Shown: positions 15,354 to 24,446, counted from the first letter of the stretch. The stretch: DNA of 64,000 bases from Soonwooa sp. (GCF_030151385.1 NZ_JASLDS010000071.1:29420-93419), one strand, 5' to 3'. The notes: a model not told the origin generated them from the sequence alone. Made by a program: numbers and translations.

Positions 15354-16553
15354 CTAAGGTTCTTTTTGTAAAACCACAAATGCAGGGAAGTGATCACTAT
15401 AACCTCCCGTAAATTTGTCTCCATCCCAAGATCTAAACGGATAACCTTTGTAATTCCCTTGTTTATTTATTAAATAATCAGGAGCATAGATTTCGGTTCT
15501 TAGGACTGTATAATCTTTTTTAAGAACATCTGCTGGTGCATATAAGTTAGCAGAAACAATGATTTGGTCAAACAAGTTAGGTGCATCTTGATAAGCTAGA
15601 GATGCCACACCTTTCTTATATAAAGGATACATCAAATTAAGATACGGCATAGACTCTGACAAATCTTTTGGCGAAGCCGCTGCTTTAAGAATGTTTTTAA
15701 GACTCGAACTAATTGGATCATCATTGAAGTCACCCATTGCAAGCATCTTTGTATTTGGGTTCATTACACGGATACTATCCATTTGTTGTTTTAGCACTGC
15801 TGCAGCTGCATTTCTTTTTGGTAAAGAAATCGCTTCTCCACCTCTTCTTGATGGCCAGTGGTTAAGGAATAAAGCAATTGGCTCATTATCCAACATACCT
15901 GTTACTACCAAAATATCTCTTGTATATTCTCTTTTGCCATTTTCACCATAGATTTTAATTTCTTTCTTTAAAGAATTGGTTGGTGTAAATCTTCTTTTCT
16001 GATAAATAAAAGCAACATCAATACCTCTATAATCGTAAGAGTTGTAATGGATAATACCATAATCGTATTTTGCTAAAGCTGGCTGCTTAACGATATCTTG
16101 AACAACTTGTCTGTTTTCTACTTCAATAAGCCCAACAATAACTGGCGCAGTACCAGTGTATTTTTGTCCAAGTTCGGAGATAACTTTAGATTCGTTTTCA
16201 AGCTTTTTGTTATAGATTTTGTGATCGTAATTTTTAGCACTTTTGGGTGTAAACTCATCCGAACCACTTTGGTATCTTACAACACGTTTCCCTTTTAGAG
16301 CATCATCACTCCATTCGCCTTTGTAGTTTTCGTCAACTGTAAGGTATTTGATCGAGTCAATTGGAATACTTCTGTGGAATGAAGGATTGCTTTTATCCTT
16401 TGTACCATCAATATAATCAGCAGATTGGATAGTATCCCAAAGGTTTTCAACATTAAGAAAGCCTATTGTTGCAACCTTTCTTAATTGGCCTTTTTGTTGG
16501 GCGAAAACTAAACATCCAAGAGCTAAAGTCAAAATACTTAGATATTTTTTCAT
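15354..16553 (-). CDS. secreted endonuclease/exonuclease/phosphatase-fold protein
   Basis: The 399-residue protein has a signal peptide (MKKYLSILTLALGCLVFAQQ). The EEP fold motifs appear in order: FLNVENLWD (metal-binding Asn and neighbours), GLIEVENR (metal Glu), RGIDVAFIY, LFLNHWPSRRGG (catalytic His), AMGDFNDDP (metal Asp/Asn) and GYSDHFP (the terminal SDH). It should hydrolyse a phosphodiester or phosphomonoester outside the cytoplasm, for example DNA, RNA or a lipid head group. It is divergent from a TonB receptor and a DUF5689 lipoprotein, with identical TACATTTG promoter boxes on both sides. This suggests a shared nucleic-acid or organophosphate scavenging role, which is inference. Confidence 0.85.
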   Translation of the reverse strand: MKKYLSILTLALGCLVFAQQKGQLRKVATIGFLNVENLWDTIQSADYIDGTKDKSNPSFHRSIPIDSIKYLTVDENYKGEWSDDALKGKRVVRYQSGSDEFTPKSAKNYDHKIYNKKLENESKVISELGQKYTGTAPVIVGLIEVENRQVVQDIVKQPALAKYDYGIIHYNSYDYRGIDVAFIYQKRRFTPTNSLKKEIKIYGENGKREYTRDILVVTGMLDNEPIALFLNHWPSRRGGEAISLPKRNAAAAVLKQQMDSIRVMNPNTKMLAMGDFNDDPISSSLKNILKAAASPKDLSESMPYLNLMYPLYKKGVASLAYQDAPNLFDQIIVSANLYAPADVLKKDYTVLRTEIYAPDYLINKQGNYKGYPFRSWDGDKFTGGYSDHFPAFVVLQKEP

Positions 16554-16585
16554 TGTATAAGATTTTATTAAAATTTTGAGGACGA

Positions 16586-16593
16586 CAAATGTA
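16586..16593 (-). promoter_or_regulatory. -7 promoter box for the secreted nuclease/phosphatase gene
   Basis: The minus strand reads TACATTTG, a full match to TAnnTTTG, about 33 bp before the ATG. The same octamer serves the divergent receptor gene. Confidence 0.6.
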
Positions 16594-16710
16594 CTATATT
16601 ATTCTATAGTTTCTTAGCAAATCTAAAAAAATTAACAGACGCTTTAAGAGGTGTTAACTAAATTTAATCATAAATTAAGGATAATGATTATTAAATATAT
16701 TTTTTTTAAG

Positions 16711-16718
16711 TACATTTG
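16711..16718 (+). promoter_or_regulatory. -7 promoter box for the TonB receptor gene
   Basis: TACATTTG lies 63 bp before the ATG at 16782, leaving a leader of roughly 55-60 nt. It is identical to the box of the divergent gene. Confidence 0.6.
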
Positions 16719-16781
16719 TGCCCCCGCAGCATAATGCATTGAAAGTTAAGTATAAAAAAGAGATTATAAATAGTTCAAAGT

Positions 16782-19646
16782 ATGATTAAAAAGTTATCAT
16801 TAGTCTCCTTATTTACGTTGCTTCCAGCATCTTTTTACTTTGCGCAAACGACTGCTTTTGCGTATCTTAAAGATTCTGAAGGAAAACCTGTTGAAAGAGC
16901 AAACGTAAGTCTAAAAGGAGAAGGAAATGATGTAACGGCTGACAAGATTGGTTACTTCCAATTTGTTGATTTAAAGCCCGGTCATTATCAGATTATTGTA
17001 GCGAAACCAAATTTCGAAACGAAGGTTTTAGAATTTGATGTTAACGCAGAAAAGAAAAAAGATCTAGGCGTTATTACGCTTTACTCGACACTTTCCGGAG
17101 CAGACCAAGGCCTTGCAATAATTGACACATCTGGAGGTGACGAAGGATCTAACCAAGGATCCACTGTTGGTCTTCTACAATCTTCGCAAGACGTCTTCAA
17201 CAGAACTGCAAGTTACGACTTAGGATTCTATTGGTTCCGTCCAAGAGGTATTGATGGCAGAACTGGAGAAAATCTGCTAAATGGTGTATCTATGGCAGGT
17301 GCTGATGATGGTAATGTAGACTTTGGTACATGGGGAGGACTTAACGAAATCACGCGTTATCCAGAAATCGCAAGCAACCATGCTCCATCAGAATATGCAT
17401 TCGGTGGTGCAAGTTCGGTTATTTACAAAAATACTTTGGCTGGCGACTACAGAAAAGGCAGTCAATTAACTTACTCTTTAGCTAACAGAAACTACAGAAA
17501 TAGATTATCTTATAGATTCTCTTCTGGAATGTCAAAAAGTGGATGGGCTTTCACAGGGATGATTGCTAGACGTTGGGCACAAGAAGGAATCCAGGAAGGA
17601 ACTTTCTATGATGCATACAGCGGCTATTTAGGAATTGAAAAAAAATTAGGAAACCATACACTAGCATTCAACGCTATTGGTTCTAAATATGATAGAAGTA
17701 CTTCTAGTCCAAATACGCAAGAAGTTTACGATTATCGTGGCATCCATTACAACTCATATTGGGGCTGGCAAGGTGGCGAAAAGCGTAGCGAAAGAGTAAA
17801 AAGAGGTTTCCAACCAGTTTTACAACTTTCAGACTATTGGAAAATCAGCAATCGTGCTAACCTTTGGACGACAGTTTCCTACCAATTCGGAAAAGAAAAA
17901 TCTTCTAGATTAGATTGGTACAAAGCGGATAACCCGTCGCCAACATATTACAGAAACTTACCAAGCTATTGGATCAATTACACTAACCCATCTCCGGATC
18001 AATTTGCAAATATTGCAGAAAGAGAAAATTGGTGGACTAGTAACGACCAATCACACACACAAATTAACTGGGATAACTTATATGCTAAAAACCGTGACGG
18101 TGCTTTATACATGCCATCACTTGGTGGTAGAAGAGCGGCTTACTTTCTAGTTAACGATGTTAAAGATGATAAAATTTGGAATGCATCGACTCACTTTACT
18201 TATGACTTTACAGACAAGACTAGATTTATCTTAAACGTTGCCTATCAAAACTACAAATCAGAACAATACAGAGAAGTAAATGATCTTCTAGGTGCTGATT
18301 TTGCTTTGAACATGGATGCATTTGCTAACAACACAACTGGTAGCACAATCTATGGTCAATTCAACACTAAAGAATCTAATCAAGATGTTGCAAAAAAAGT
18401 TGGTGATAAAATTGGTTACGATTACATCTTTACAAGACAAGAAGTAAAAGTTAATCCAGCTGTAAAATTCTCAACAGGAAACTTTGATGTTTTAGTTTCT
18501 GGTCTATTCGGATATACTACTAACAACAGAGAAGGTCTTTTTGAGCATTATCTTTACCCATCTTCTTATGGAAAAGGCGGTGACAAAAACTTCTGGAATG
18601 CTGGTCTTAAAGGTCAAGTTAGCTACAGAATCAATGGGAGAAACTTCTTAGTATATAACGGAGCATACTTCTCACAAGCACCTTATCTTAATGATATCTA
18701 CTTCAATGCAAGAGTTAGTGCTGTTGCGACACCAGACATTAAGAATGTTATTATTGACGCTAATGACTTAAGCTATGTATTAAATACACCAGTTGTTAAG
18801 TTAAGGTTAACAGGTTATATCGTTAACACTCAAAATGATACTAGCGTACAAAGATATTTTGCACAAGGTATTAAATTAACAACACTAACTGAAGCAGGCG
18901 ATCAAGCGCCTGTACAAGACGGTGCATTCATTACGCAAGTTCTTGCAAATGCTAACAAAAGAAATATGGGTATAGAACTTGGTACTCAGGTTAAAATTAC
19001 ACCTAGTTTAACAGCTTCTGGTTTGGTAAGTTTAGGACAATATACCTATACTAACAATCCTACGGTATATTTTGCATCAGATGCAATCGGAACCTTTAGA
19101 GAAGTAAACGCTCAAGGTAACATCGTATCAAGATCTTATACTAACATGGGAACTGCAACGATTAAGAATTATAGACAAGGTGGTACACCACAAGAAGCAT
19201 ACTCTGTAGGCCTTCGTTACAGCAGTCCAAAATATTGGTGGATTGGTGCTAACTGGAATTACTTCGGGCATTCTTTCTTAGATCCATCACCAATAACAAG
19301 AACGGCGAGATTCTATACAAATCCAGCATCCGGAGTTCCTTTTGATAATGCTACACCTGAAGAGTTAGCTAGAGTACTTGCTCCAACACAATTACCAACA
19401 GCATATTTCTTTAATGCTAACATTGGTAAATCATGGATGATTGGTAAATATTATGTTTTGGTATCTGGGTCGGTTAACAACATCTTAGGTAACAAAAATT
19501 ATATCACAGGAGGATTTGAACAAACTAGAAACGTTAACTATCCAGATTTTGCAAAAGATTATGATAGCGGTAGTACTGTTTTTGCTCCTAAGTATTTCTA
19601 CTCACAAGGAAGATCATATTTCGTAAACGTACAATTCAGATTCTAA
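16782..19646 (+). CDS. TonB-dependent receptor with N-terminal carboxypeptidase-regulatory-like domain
   Basis: The 954-residue protein has a signal peptide (residues 1-21, ending FYFAQ), then a beta-sandwich repeat typical of Bacteroidota receptors (AYLKDSEGKPVERANVSLKG to GVITLYS, residues of about 25-105). A plug domain follows (RPRGIDGRTGENLLNGVSM, with GGASSVIYKN near its end) and then a long barrel that ends in Phe (SYFVNVQFRF). It should import a ligand across the outer membrane with TonB energy. The next gene, 18 bp downstream, is a DUF5689 surface lipoprotein, a likely partner. The substrate is unknown; the divergent secreted phosphoesterase-fold enzyme suggests nucleotides, DNA fragments or phosphate esters. 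Confidence 0.9.
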   Translation: MIKKLSLVSLFTLLPASFYFAQTTAFAYLKDSEGKPVERANVSLKGEGNDVTADKIGYFQFVDLKPGHYQIIVAKPNFETKVLEFDVNAEKKKDLGVITLYSTLSGADQGLAIIDTSGGDEGSNQGSTVGLLQSSQDVFNRTASYDLGFYWFRPRGIDGRTGENLLNGVSMAGADDGNVDFGTWGGLNEITRYPEIASNHAPSEYAFGGASSVIYKNTLAGDYRKGSQLTYSLANRNYRNRLSYRFSSGMSKSGWAFTGMIARRWAQEGIQEGTFYDAYSGYLGIEKKLGNHTLAFNAIGSKYDRSTSSPNTQEVYDYRGIHYNSYWGWQGGEKRSERVKRGFQPVLQLSDYWKISNRANLWTTVSYQFGKEKSSRLDWYKADNPSPTYYRNLPSYWINYTNPSPDQFANIAERENWWTSNDQSHTQINWDNLYAKNRDGALYMPSLGGRRAAYFLVNDVKDDKIWNASTHFTYDFTDKTRFILNVAYQNYKSEQYREVNDLLGADFALNMDAFANNTTGSTIYGQFNTKESNQDVAKKVGDKIGYDYIFTRQEVKVNPAVKFSTGNFDVLVSGLFGYTTNNREGLFEHYLYPSSYGKGGDKNFWNAGLKGQVSYRINGRNFLVYNGAYFSQAPYLNDIYFNARVSAVATPDIKNVIIDANDLSYVLNTPVVKLRLTGYIVNTQNDTSVQRYFAQGIKLTTLTEAGDQAPVQDGAFITQVLANANKRNMGIELGTQVKITPSLTASGLVSLGQYTYTNNPTVYFASDAIGTFREVNAQGNIVSRSYTNMGTATIKNYRQGGTPQEAYSVGLRYSSPKYWWIGANWNYFGHSFLDPSPITRTARFYTNPASGVPFDNATPEELARVLAPTQLPTAYFFNANIGKSWMIGKYYVLVSGSVNNILGNKNYITGGFEQTRNVNYPDFAKDYDSGSTVFAPKYFYSQGRSYFVNVQFRF

Positions 19647-19664
19647 CAAACAAAAATTAAAACA

Positions 19665-21068
19665 ATGAAAAATATATATTTAAAATCAGTCCTATTTGGC
19701 GCTCTGTCGACATTAGCACTAACATCTTGTGTGAAAACGGATGATTATGATGTGCCAACAATAGTATGTAACAATAAATTTGACGCGGCTAACCATACTT
19801 TAGCAGACTTAGTTACTATCGCTAAACCTAAACCAACACAAGCTGATATCATTAAAGATAACTATATCGTTGAAGCTTATGTATCTTCAAACGACGAGTC
19901 AGGTAACATCTACAAAATGATGTTTCTTCAGGACAAACCTGAAAACCCAACACAAGGTATCGAAATCGATATCAATGGTGCTAACCAATATTTAGACTTT
20001 CCTCAAGGTTCATTAGTTAGAATTAACCTAAAAGGTCTTATTGTTCAAGTTTCTAATAAAAACATTAAAATCGGAACATACGACCCAAGCTACGCTGTAG
20101 GAAGAATTGAGCCAACTAGACTTGCAAACAATATGGCAAGAGTATGTGATGGTAGCAAAGCTGTATTAGCTACAATGGTGCCTTTAGAATTTAATTCAAT
20201 TGGGGATGCATTAAAAGATAACGCACATATTAATCAGTTAATCAAGATTAAAAATGTTCAGTTCGAAGAAGGCGAATTAGCAAAGAACTTTGCTGATGAT
20301 GCTGGAACAGGAGACCGTTATATCGCTGATAAAACAGGTGGTAGATTAGATCTTCGTTTTAGTAATTATGCAACTTATGCTAAAACACCTATCTCTCCTA
20401 AGTTTGCAGGAAGTGGTGATATTACTTTAATCTTGACAAAATACACTAATGCTAGTGGTACTGGTTCAGGAACTGACCAAGCTTATACAAGAGGACTAGA
20501 TGACATCAACTTCGATAAGCCACGTCAAGCGATTGGTATCATTGGAGGAACAGATATAAAATATTTAGGTTCTTTCACAGAAGATTTTGAAAGCTATCCA
20601 GTTGATAATGCATTGTTCCCTAAATATCTTAACTATGCGTATAAAGGTAACAGATATTGGCAAATTAAATCATTTAGCAGCAACAAGTATATCCAAATGT
20701 CTGCTAATGCTGGTGGTACAGCTGATTACCATACATTCTTCATCGTTCCTGTAGATTTTTCAACAGCTAAATCATTCTCGTTCAGAGTTACCACAGGTTT
20801 TTATAATGGAGATGGTTTAAAAGTATATACAACCAACAACTACTCTCCAGGAGCTGATATCTCTACAGCAACATTAACTGAGATTACTTCAAACTTTACA
20901 ATTCCTAAAACACCAACAACAGGTTACGGAACTTTAGCTCCAGCAGGGTCTTATAGCTTCCCTTCAACTTTAAAAGGAAATGGATTTATAGTTTTCAAAT
21001 ATGAAGGTACTAGTCCTAGTGTTACAACAACATATCAAATCGATGATATTGTAGTTAAAAACAACTAA
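19665..21068 (+). CDS. DUF5689-type lipoprotein with a C-terminal carbohydrate-binding-like domain
   Basis: The 467-residue protein has a lipobox ALTSC (Cys22). Residues of about 40-290 match my memory of DUF5689 (NYIVEAYVSSNDESGNIYKMMFLQD, GIEIDINGANQYLDFPQGS, VRINLKGL), which looks like OB-fold domains related to nuclease-associated ones. The C-terminal part (EDFESYPVDN, YWQIKSFSSNKYIQMSA, FFIVPVDFSTAKSFSFRV) resembles the choice-of-anchor J or MAM-like jelly rolls of secreted Bacteroidota proteins. It probably sits on the cell surface and hands ligand to the receptor encoded 18 bp upstream, in a SusC/SusD-like way. A terminator follows it, so the operon has two genes. Confidence 0.75.
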   Translation: MKNIYLKSVLFGALSTLALTSCVKTDDYDVPTIVCNNKFDAANHTLADLVTIAKPKPTQADIIKDNYIVEAYVSSNDESGNIYKMMFLQDKPENPTQGIEIDINGANQYLDFPQGSLVRINLKGLIVQVSNKNIKIGTYDPSYAVGRIEPTRLANNMARVCDGSKAVLATMVPLEFNSIGDALKDNAHINQLIKIKNVQFEEGELAKNFADDAGTGDRYIADKTGGRLDLRFSNYATYAKTPISPKFAGSGDITLILTKYTNASGTGSGTDQAYTRGLDDINFDKPRQAIGIIGGTDIKYLGSFTEDFESYPVDNALFPKYLNYAYKGNRYWQIKSFSSNKYIQMSANAGGTADYHTFFIVPVDFSTAKSFSFRVTTGFYNGDGLKVYTTNNYSPGADISTATLTEITSNFTIPKTPTTGYGTLAPAGSYSFPSTLKGNGFIVFKYEGTSPSVTTTYQIDDIVVKNN

Positions 21069-21104
21069 AATAATTAAAAAGGATAACTTCCTTTTGTCAA
21101 AAAT

Positions 21105-21131
21105 AAAACCGCTCCTAACAAGAGCGGTTTT
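21105..21131. terminator. bidirectional terminator between the DUF5689 and DUF4126 genes
   Basis: AAAACCGCTC and GAGCGGTTTT form a 10-bp stem with a 7-nt loop and T-runs on both strands, between two convergent genes. Confidence 0.85.
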
Positions 21132-21136
21132 TATTT

Positions 21137-21742
21137 TTAAGTGACTTTCTCAATATTCGGTTTTGGTTTTGGCTTGAATTTATTCCAAAGTTTTCGTCCG
21201 AATACAAATACTAAAATCACAAGACCAATTGCAAAAATAAAAGCTAAAACTGGTAAAGCTAAAGCAAATATAGACATTACACTAGCGCCAGCCGTTTCGG
21301 TTGTGGCAACAACATGATTTCCGATTCCGCCTGTTGTGGCTGTTGAGGCGACACGAGTGCCAGCAAATCCTGAAGCAATTGTTGCCGCAGTTCCTCCACC
21401 AGCAATTAAAGCCAACGCCCACTCAGATACACCATCAAGACCGATATATTGACTTGCAAAAAGCACAGAGCCTGCAACAGTAGCCAAAGGAATTGAAATA
21501 CTATCGAGAATGTTATCAATATAAGGAATGTAATAGGCTAAAATCTCCACCAAAGTTGCAACACCTGTTGTTATCAAAGCAGGCAAAGAAGCCAACCATT
21601 GGAAACTTTCGTTGGCAGGAATCCAATGAAAATACGAAGCTAAACTCACAATAAACATTGGCAAAAACACGCGAAAGCCTGTTGCAGCAGCGAGACCAAT
21701 ACCTACGAAAATGCTAAATAAATAAGGAAGAAAATCGGACAT
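21137..21742 (-). CDS. DUF4126 family membrane protein
   Basis: The 201-residue protein is very hydrophobic, with about five or six membrane segments. They include LFSIFVGIGLAAATGFRVFLP at the start, ASLPALITTGVATLVEI, the Gly/Ala/Thr-rich loop and helix ALIAGGGTAATIASGFAGTRVAST, and a final hydrophobic helix before the basic tail KLWNKFKPKPKP. The GFRVFLP motif and the AGGGTA stretch fit DUF4126 as I remember it. Its function is not known. It is followed 5 bp later by a terminator and is the last of a minus-strand run that includes rnpA, tcdA and tatD. Confidence 0.75.
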   Translation of the reverse strand: MSDFLPYLFSIFVGIGLAAATGFRVFLPMFIVSLASYFHWIPANESFQWLASLPALITTGVATLVEILAYYIPYIDNILDSISIPLATVAGSVLFASQYIGLDGVSEWALALIAGGGTAATIASGFAGTRVASTATTGGIGNHVVATTETAGASVMSIFALALPVLAFIFAIGLVILVFVFGRKLWNKFKPKPKPNIEKVT

Positions 21743-21794
21743 AGTTTTTTGTTTAAAATTTCAAACATCAAAAACTATGCAAAGTACTGATTGA

Positions 21795-22157
21795 CTACTT
21801 CTTAGAATTGAAGAGGTTGTTAAATTCTTTTGTAACGCATTCTAGATTGTCGGGCATTGTTTTAGAAACCCAAAACAACATCACTGATGCAGCATTCCCG
21901 AACTGTTCTTCAAGAACTGATTTGTTCAATCGATAGTATTCTCTCAATAATCTTTTGATACGGTTGCGATCGACCGCTTTTTTAAAAAACTTTTTCGAAA
22001 CCGAAACACCGACACGACTACGCTGTTGCTCGGGAATATTTTTAAGAACAATTAATCGTGCGTTGCCATACGACATCCACTTCCCTTTTTTGAAAAGCAA
22101 ATCAATATCAGATTTTTTCTTTAATTTTTCGGATTTTGGATATCGGAAGTCTGTCAT
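21795..22157 (-). CDS. rnpA: ribonuclease P protein component
   Basis: The 120-residue protein has the RnpA signature: an N-terminal segment (LKKKSDIDLLFKKGKW), a central SRVGVSVSKKFFKKAVDRNRIKRLLREYYR with the RNR motif, and basic residues throughout. It binds RNase P RNA and helps process the 5' ends of tRNAs. In most bacteria rnpA lies next to rpmH; here it is between tcdA (3 bp away) and DUF4126 (about 50 bp away), which is an altered neighbourhood. Length and motif are normal. Confidence 0.93.
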   Translation of the reverse strand: MTDFRYPKSEKLKKKSDIDLLFKKGKWMSYGNARLIVLKNIPEQQRSRVGVSVSKKFFKKAVDRNRIKRLLREYYRLNKSVLEEQFGNAASVMLFWVSKTMPDNLECVTKEFNNLFNSKK

Positions 22158-22160
22158 ATT

Positions 22161-22886
22161 TTATTTTCTTCCCGTTAAACTATTAATGACTTCCGCCGCA
22201 GCATAAAGACCAAACAACGCAGGGATAAAGCTAATTGTCCCATAAAACGACTTTTTGAAATTGCTACCATCTGTCAATTTCAAGCTGTTTTCATCTTGGA
22301 TTTCGGTTGAGAAAACACATCTAAAGCCTTTGGTAACACCTTCTTTTTTCAAGCGTTTTCTAACTTGTTTTGCGAGCAGGCAATTGTTGGTTTTGCTAAT
22401 ATCACGAACCATCACTTTACTAGGATCTGTTTTTCCACCAGCGCCCATTGCAGACACTAATTTAATTTTATTTCGGCGACAAGTTTTTATCAAACTTAAC
22501 TTCGGCGTCAATGAGTCTATACAATCTAAAACATAATTGAATTTCTCCGACACAACCAATTCTTCCATACGCTCTGGACTAAGAAATTCGTTGATCTTTA
22601 TTAAATCTAATTTTGGATTAATATCCATCAATCGATCTGCAACAACATCTACTTTGTGCTGTCCAACTGTCGAAGTCAAAGCTGGCAATTGGCGATTAAT
22701 ATTAGTAATGTCCACTGTATCGCCATCCGCAATATACAGATGTCCTACGCCTGCACGCACCAAAAATTCGGCAGCAAAAGAACCAACGCCTCCAAGACCT
22801 ACAACCAATATTTTTGCATCATTCAGAACTTTAAGACCTTCCTCTTTTAATAAAAGTTCTGTACGTTCTAGCCAAATTTCACTCAT
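22161..22886 (-). CDS. tcdA: tRNA threonylcarbamoyladenosine dehydratase (ThiF/MoeB family)
   Basis: The 241-residue protein has the E1-like adenylating fold: VVGLGGVGSFAAE near residue 28, ADGDTVDITNINRQLPA (ATP and Arg finger region), DCIDSLTPKLSLI, and VRDISKTNNCLLAKQVRKRL. It resembles TcdA/CsdL, which cyclises t6A to ct6A at position 37 of tRNAs in an ATP-dependent step. The last residues of the upstream tatD gene overlap its start by 8 bp. Being next to rnpA and tatD is consistent with a tRNA-processing or housekeeping cluster. MoeB- or ThiF-type functions are less likely because no sulfur-carrier gene is near. Confidence 0.85.
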   Translation of the reverse strand: MSEIWLERTELLLKEEGLKVLNDAKILVVGLGGVGSFAAEFLVRAGVGHLYIADGDTVDITNINRQLPALTSTVGQHKVDVVADRLMDINPKLDLIKINEFLSPERMEELVVSEKFNYVLDCIDSLTPKLSLIKTCRRNKIKLVSAMGAGGKTDPSKVMVRDISKTNNCLLAKQVRKRLKKEGVTKGFRCVFSTEIQDENSLKLTDGSNFKKSFYGTISFIPALFGLYAAAEVINSLTGRK

Positions 22887-23505
22887 TGTTTAAAATTAAA
22901 TTCAGGTTCTGTTTTATAAGAGATTGCATTTCTGACAAAGACATTGACTTCAGGATCGAAGCTTTTTCATAAATTTCAGAAATACGGATATCCGAAGCAT
23001 CGGTTTCGAGAAAAAAACGATTGTTGGGACATTCTCTAAAAACAGACTGCAAAGATAGGTTTTCCAACAAAGATTTACCAAAACTTAGAAAAAAACCAGC
23101 ATTTAATAATGATAAAGCCAAACTTTCTTTTTTGTTAAATCCATGGACAATCATTGGGACTTTTGCAATTTTCTTAAACTTCAACAAATCCGAATGCCTT
23201 CGAACACAATGTATGATCACAGGTTTTTGCAAAGAATTCGCTAATAAAATTTGTTGCGTAAAAATTTCTTCTTGCATGCTCGCTTCTGCTTCCACCAAAG
23301 CATCGAGACCGCACTCTCCTATCGCAAGACAATTGGATTCTTGTGCACGGCTTTTGACCCAATCCAAATCCCTTTCGAAATCGGCATCGATATCTTTCGG
23401 ATGAAGTCCAACAGAAAAAAATTCAGGATTATCTACCGAAAACAAATCAAGGTTATAAATCCCGAGATGTCCTAAATGATGATGGTGAAAGTCAAAAAAA
23501 TCCAT
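22879..23505 (-). CDS. tatD: TatD family metal-dependent hydrolase
   Basis: The 208-residue protein starts with MDFFDFHHHHLG, where the HxH metal motif directly follows the start. Other family landmarks are GLHP (residues of about 33-36), GECGLD, PVIIHCVRRHSDLL, VHGFNKK and FLETDASDI. TatD proteins are 3'-5' exonucleases or DNases of the TIM-barrel amidohydrolase type. The protein is shorter than typical TatD (about 260), mainly between motifs. The start cannot be moved downstream without losing the HxH, yet the promoter box is only about 4 bp from the ATG, which suggests a leaderless transcript. It overlaps tcdA by 8 bp. Confidence 0.85.
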   Translation of the reverse strand: MDFFDFHHHHLGHLGIYNLDLFSVDNPEFFSVGLHPKDIDADFERDLDWVKSRAQESNCLAIGECGLDALVEAEASMQEEIFTQQILLANSLQKPVIIHCVRRHSDLLKFKKIAKVPMIVHGFNKKESLALSLLNAGFFLSFGKSLLENLSLQSVFRECPNNRFFLETDASDIRISEIYEKASILKSMSLSEMQSLIKQNLNLILNNE

Positions 23506-23509
23506 TCTT

Positions 23510-23543
23510 CAAATATAAGAACCTGTCCAAAGAATTCGGCAAA
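23510..23543 (-). promoter_or_regulatory. promoter of the tatD-tcdA-rnpA-DUF4126 run
   Basis: On the minus strand TTTG (23540-23543) is followed after 22 bp by TATATTTG (23510-23517), matching the -33 and -7 elements of Bacteroidota housekeeping promoters. The -7 box ends 4 bp before the tatD ATG. Confidence 0.7.
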
Positions 23544-23656
23544 GAAGATTTAATACTTTGAAAAAATATTTCAACCGAATTTCAAACTGACTCTAATTTA
23601 ACGAAATTAAAATCAACTTCTTACAATTAAAAAATTTACTTAAATTTACCACCAAT

Positions 23657-24292
23657 ATGGTCAAGAAGAAATTTACTGATAAGCAGAAAAAAATCTTGGA
23701 TGTTGCAGAGGAACTTATTGCTACAAAAGGCTTTGACGCTACTTCTGTTCGAGATATTTGTAGTAAAGCGGGCATCAATGTTGCGATGATTTCTTACTAT
23801 TTTGGTTCCAAAGAAAAAATGATGACTTTCTTGTACCAATATCGTGTACAACGATCCAAAGAGAGTTTTTCGGAGTTTGCAGAGACCATCAAAGAGGGCA
23901 AAGCCGAGATGCAAATGAAAGAAATAATCAATTACATTGTTAGTTTGCTTTTCAAATACAATTATTTTCACGGTTTTGTAACGCAGGAGATTCGTGTTAA
24001 TGATTTTATTAAAGATGATCTTTTAGACTTTTACAAAATTTGTGTCACCCGTTTTGAAGAAATCGTCAAGAAAGGTATTATTAGTGGCGTTTTCACCAAT
24101 GCTCCAAAATCCGAAGACATCTTGACCAACATTATTGGTTCTACTTTATTTGTCATCAGAAACAAAAATTTCTACGAACTCTATCTTCCAAGTGCCAACG
24201 AAGCCAATTATCTTTCGGAAGCCGAGAAGAAAGTAAAATCTAATTTACTACAAACGACATTCGCTTTGTTAGGTTTTGAACTTTATGTTTAA
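23657..24292 (+). CDS. TetR/AcrR-family transcriptional regulator
   Basis: The 211-residue protein has an N-terminal TetR helix-turn-helix (residues of about 8-55): KKILDVAEELIATKGFDATSV, RDICSKAGINVAMISYYFGSKEKM. The rest is helical and variable, as in ligand-binding and dimerisation domains of this family (QEIRVNDFIKDDL, IIGSTLFVIRN). It should repress a nearby or distant operon until an effector binds. No adjacent efflux or metabolic gene is an obvious target; bamD follows 155 bp later with its own -7 box. Autoregulation is possible, but I see no operator that I can support. Confidence 0.85.
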   Translation: MVKKKFTDKQKKILDVAEELIATKGFDATSVRDICSKAGINVAMISYYFGSKEKMMTFLYQYRVQRSKESFSEFAETIKEGKAEMQMKEIINYIVSLLFKYNYFHGFVTQEIRVNDFIKDDLLDFYKICVTRFEEIVKKGIISGVFTNAPKSEDILTNIIGSTLFVIRNKNFYELYLPSANEANYLSEAEKKVKSNLLQTTFALLGFELYV

Positions 24293-24397
24293 GCAGTATC
24301 ATCGCATTATTTAACAAAATACTGTTTGCAAAAGACTAAATATCTTTGTCAAACGTTAATATTATCATAATACTAAAGCCTTTTATCAAAAAAGTTT

Positions 24398-24405
24398 TAT
24401 TTTTG
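24398..24405 (+). promoter_or_regulatory. -7 promoter box for bamD
   Basis: TATTTTTG matches TAnnTTTG, about 42 bp before the bamD ATG. A second full match, TATCTTTG, lies at 24341-24348 and could be an alternative start. Confidence 0.5.
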
Positions 24406-24446
24406 CAAATCGTAACGTTGGACCTTGTCAACATTACATTATCCTT

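Noticed and set aside
24293..24446. Operator for the TetR regulator upstream of bamD
   Set aside because: No clear inverted repeat stands out from the AT-rich sequence, so regulation of bamD by this protein is not supported.
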